From positions 1-35,029 of the IMG/VR virus record IMGVR_UViG_3300027749_000290: a DNA stretch of 35,029 bases; one strand, written 5' to 3'. This document shows positions 32,355 through 35,029 of the stretch, one piece after another. The position numbers were made by a program, and so were the translations under genes. The notes under the pieces were generated by a model. It ran no database searches, was not told where the DNA came from, and saw only the letters and a list, made by a program, of their open reading frames with translations. Source of the stretch: a virus. The first letter of the stretch is position 1; every line of letters starts with the position of its first letter.

Positions 32355-33296
32355 ATGACCACCGGCCTCAATTACGCACAGTATGTCACTCAAATCGCGA
32401 CAATGGCTGTCGTTTCAGAGACCGATTCCGCTTTTCAGAACATCCTGACGCAGATGATCACCTATTCTGAAAACCGGATGTATCGTGATCTTGACTTCCT
32501 GTTCACTTCCGCTTCGTCAACGGCTTACAGCTTGACTGTTGGAAGCAGGGTTTTGAATGTTGACGCTGAGACGTTTCCATACGGGACTTTGGTTGTTCCA
32601 GAGCAGATCAATGTGATCACTCCAGCGGGAACAAGTAATCCAGATTCTGGCAATCGAGTTCCGCTTTTGCCAACAACAAAAGAATTTTTGGATGCTTGCT
32701 ACGGGTCCGGTCTTTCCGCCAATCGCTCCGTTCCTCAGTATTGGGTTCCGTTTGACAATTACACTTTTTTGGTTGGTCCCTATCCAGACGCCAGCTACAG
32801 CGTTGAAATTGTTGGAACATATCGTCCGCAATCTTTGGGATACTTGCCGCCTGTTTCGTCTGCTTCTTCTGGTGGAACAATCGTCTTCAGTGCAGCGCAT
32901 GGCCTGTCTACGGGGAACACAATAACGCTCTACAATTTTGCGCCTTCTGGCTGGAATGCGTCTTTTGTAGTGACGGTGACAAACTCAACAACGGTGGTTG
33001 TGTCTACGTCTGCCATAACCGCTACCACAATTGGGACAACGGCATCCGCTGGTTCCACCACATTCATCAGCCTTAATCTGCCTGATATCATGATTATGGC
33101 TTCCATGATCTACATCAGCGCCTATCAACGCAACTTTGGCAGGGCAAACGACGATCCTCAGATGGCTATTACCTACGAAAGCCAGTATCAGGCCCTCTTG
33201 AAGAACGCGATGGTGGAGGAGAACAGAAAGAAGTTCGAAGCCGCTGGCTGGTCTTCTCAGTCCCCGTCGCCTATTGCTTCACCGACAAGGGGCTAA
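32355..33296 (+). CDS. Tail/neck adaptor protein with inserted beta module
   Basis: This 313-residue protein begins with a helical part (YVTQIATMAVVSETDSAFQNILTQMITYSENRMYRDLDFLFT). It continues with beta strands (AYSLTVGSRVLNVDAETFPYGTLVVPEQINVI) and WVPFDNYTFLVGPYPDASYSVEIVGTYRP, as in SU10-type adaptor proteins. At about residues 170-235 a Gly/Thr/Ser-rich beta module is inserted (GGTIVFSAAHGLSTGNTITLYNF...), and the final part is a helix pair (YISAYQRNFGRANDDPQMAITYESQYQALLK). It probably joins the portal/adaptor ring to the nozzle. GGAG lies 12 bases upstream of the ATG. The nozzle-like gene follows after 3 bp. Confidence 0.75.
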   Translation: MTTGLNYAQYVTQIATMAVVSETDSAFQNILTQMITYSENRMYRDLDFLFTSASSTAYSLTVGSRVLNVDAETFPYGTLVVPEQINVITPAGTSNPDSGNRVPLLPTTKEFLDACYGSGLSANRSVPQYWVPFDNYTFLVGPYPDASYSVEIVGTYRPQSLGYLPPVSSASSGGTIVFSAAHGLSTGNTITLYNFAPSGWNASFVVTVTNSTTVVVSTSAITATTIGTTASAGSTTFISLNLPDIMIMASMIYISAYQRNFGRANDDPQMAITYESQYQALLKNAMVEENRKKFEAAGWSSQSPSPIASPTRG

Positions 33297-33299
33297 CCC

Positions 33300-35029
33300 A
33301 TGCCCCATAACTCCTTCAAGCTTATCCCAGGCGTTGATCAGAACAAGACCCCGGCCCTTAATGAGGCTGCGATCTCTGAAAGCCAGCTTATACGGTTTAT
33401 CCCGGATCGGACGATTGGCGGCTTGGTTCAAAAGCTTGGTGGCTGGCTGAAGTATCCGTCATTGTCAGCGAGCTTTATCGGCTCAATTGTGCGCTGTCTG
33501 TGGGGATGGGAAGACACCAATTCAAACTCATATCTTGCCGTTGGTGCGGTGGGCCAGGGTGATATCACTGTCACTGGAGCAAGTGGCAATGGAGTAACTG
33601 CAACCTTAACCTATATCGGCCCCTTTGTTTTTCATATTGGCAAAGGCATAATCGTGTCTGGCATAGATCCGGCTGGATATAACGGGACATATATCGTTAC
33701 AGGGGCAACCCCAACATCTGTATCATATGCCAGCACGGAAATTGGAGCATATGTCTCCGGCGGCACGGTCACTGGCGGGGGCGGCTCATTGGAGATTGTC
33801 ACCAATGGTGGCATCAATGACATTACACCTCAAAAAACAACTGTAGATGTGCCAGTTAACTTTTCTACAACTGCAAGTAGCCCTATTGTAACAATTACGG
33901 ATGTAGACAGTAACATAGACGTTCATGATGTTGTTGATATCCAGACGCAGGTTAGCGTGGGCGGTTTGGTTCTATTTGGTCAGTATCCCTGCACAAATCT
34001 TACCGTAGATACGTATGCAATCACTGCAACAGATGCTCTTGGTGCGCCTAAAAATGCAACATTTAGCACAACAACAAAAGTTGTTACCGGGGCGTCTGGC
34101 ACAGGCTCATTGGCTACTTTAACATATGCCGCTTCATATACGTTTGAAATCGGTAGCACCATTACCATTACCGGGGTAAACCCTGCCGGGTACAACGGAA
34201 CCTATCTTGTCTACTCCTCAACTTCGACAAGTGTCACATATGCCAGTTCTGAATATGGGGCCTATGTGAGCGGCGGAAGCATCACTAATACGGGGCAAGT
34301 TCCACTTTATGAAACGACAAACGGCAGCAGCTTTGTTGTGGTTATGTTGTCAGATCATGGGTATTTAGTCGGTGATGTTTTCCCTGCTTTAGTAGCCACA
34401 ACCATTGGCAACAGCGACATAACACTCTACGGCAATTACACCGTTTTAAATGTGTACAATGCTGCGCAGTTTCAAATATCGGCAGGGAACACCGCCACAG
34501 CATCAACAACATCTTTTGAAAATTCTGACTTTGTCAGGTTTGTTTACCATAATGGCGTAGGGCCAAGCACTCCTGCGCTTGGATATGGTAAAGGACCTTA
34601 CGGCGCAGGCGGATACGGCACTGGCGCATCTTCGCCTGACAATACGGGCGTTCCCATCAATGCTATTGATTGGACCTTGGATAACTGGGGTGGCTATTTG
34701 CTGGCAAACCCATTGGGTGGACCAATTTACCTTTGGAACCCAGCTTCTGGAGCTCCTATAGGGCAGATAATAGCCAATGCACCCCCCGCCAATAATGGAA
34801 TATTCGTTGCTATGCCGCAGCAACAGATCATTGCCTTTGGCAGCACATTCACCGGATTTGTAGATCCAATGTTGATCCGCTGGTGTGATGTTGGCGACTA
34901 TGAGAGTTGGATTCTTAGCCCAACCAATCAGGCAGGCGATTACCGCATACCCAAGGGTTCTCGTATTGTGCAGGGTATCCAAGCTGGTCAACAGGGCTTG
35001 TTTTGGACGGACCTTGGCATTTGGGCCAT
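33300..35029 (+). CDS. Tail nozzle-like (DNA stabilisation) protein, cut by window end
   Basis: The reading frame stays open to the last base, so the gene continues beyond the window; 576 codons are visible. It begins MPHNSFKLIPGVDQNKTPALNEAAISESQLIRFIPD, followed by GGLVQKLGGWLKYPS and LWGWEDTNSNSYLAVGAV, the typical start of beta-propeller-like nozzle proteins of short-tailed phages. Two copies of a PAGYNGTY...VSYAS...GAYVSGG beta module (about 33560-33780 and 34085-34300) are inserted. Later come YGKGPYGAGGYG, WTLDNWGGYLLANPLGGPIYLWNP and WCDVGDYESW, conserved in this family. It would form the end of the short tail and hold packaged DNA in place. Confidence 0.78.
   Translation, partial: MPHNSFKLIPGVDQNKTPALNEAAISESQLIRFIPDRTIGGLVQKLGGWLKYPSLSASFIGSIVRCLWGWEDTNSNSYLAVGAVGQGDITVTGASGNGVTATLTYIGPFVFHIGKGIIVSGIDPAGYNGTYIVTGATPTSVSYASTEIGAYVSGGTVTGGGGSLEIVTNGGINDITPQKTTVDVPVNFSTTASSPIVTITDVDSNIDVHDVVDIQTQVSVGGLVLFGQYPCTNLTVDTYAITATDALGAPKNATFSTTTKVVTGASGTGSLATLTYAASYTFEIGSTITITGVNPAGYNGTYLVYSSTSTSVTYASSEYGAYVSGGSITNTGQVPLYETTNGSSFVVVMLSDHGYLVGDVFPALVATTIGNSDITLYGNYTVLNVYNAAQFQISAGNTATASTTSFENSDFVRFVYHNGVGPSTPALGYGKGPYGAGGYGTGASSPDNTGVPINAIDWTLDNWGGYLLANPLGGPIYLWNPASGAPIGQIIANAPPANNGIFVAMPQQQIIAFGSTFTGFVDPMLIRWCDVGDYESWILSPTNQAGDYRIPKGSRIVQGIQAGQQGLFWTDLGIWA

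Overview
The window is part of a tailed double-stranded DNA phage (or prophage-like) genome. It carries a complete packaging and head cassette (terminase small and large subunits, portal, scaffold, major capsid protein), a lysis cassette (3-TM holin, GH108 endolysin) and adaptor/nozzle-type tail proteins. No tape measure, sheath or integrase is visible. The two adaptor-like proteins plus a large beta-rich nozzle-like protein suggest short-tailed (podovirus) morphology, but the window ends inside the tail module. The host cannot be read directly. Several small early proteins, the GH108 lysozyme, the holin neighbours and a dense cluster of GANTC sites resemble phages of Alphaproteobacteria; this is inference. 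Both window ends cut genes: a helicase on the left and the nozzle-like protein on the right.

Layout. (1) 1-2752, plus strand: a tightly overlapping replication/modification operon of helicase (3' part), a TGT/DpdA-like base-exchange enzyme, a YhhQ/VUT-type 7-deazaguanine-precursor transporter and a zinc-finger/Toprim primase. (2) 2791-4649, minus strand: a compact early operon with ATGA overlaps, containing a C5-cytosine-methyltransferase-like protein and small proteins, with a promoter at one end and a terminator at the other. (3) 4650-4963: non-coding DNA full of TGACCAA-type repeats. (4) 4965-6893: two divergent small-gene operons around a symmetrical regulatory region with two identical palindromes; this segment is rich in GANTC and AAGCTT. 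(5) 7056-9270: terminase small subunit, then about 1.6 kb of largely non-coding DNA with three perfect copies of the canonical bacterial parS sequence TGTTTCACGTGAAACA and three small minus-strand genes.

(6) 9271-20415: large terminase, portal, three low-complexity repeat or basic proteins, a GroES-like protein, the scaffold and a basic protein with an AT-hook-like motif. (7) 20431-26389: terminator, decoration-like protein, major capsid protein and small head proteins, interrupted by two endonuclease VII-type HNH genes, then an adaptor and a zinc-ribbon/beta-module protein. (8) 26410-30566: a long collagen-like fiber followed directly by two glycosyltransferases. (9) 30563-32310: membrane/coiled-coil proteins, holin and endolysin. 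(10) 32355-35029: second adaptor and nozzle-like tail protein.

How the genes work together: the left operon replicates and may hypermodify phage DNA with a 7-deazaguanine taken up by its own transporter. The minus-strand early genes may add further modification or host takeover functions. The parS cluster could recruit host ParB. The right two thirds build and package the virion, may sugar-coat its Gly-X-Thr fiber, and lyse the cell. The strongest candidates for something new are the parS cluster beside the terminase genes, the very short DpdA-like protein paired with a transporter, and the collagen-fiber/glycosyltransferase pair.
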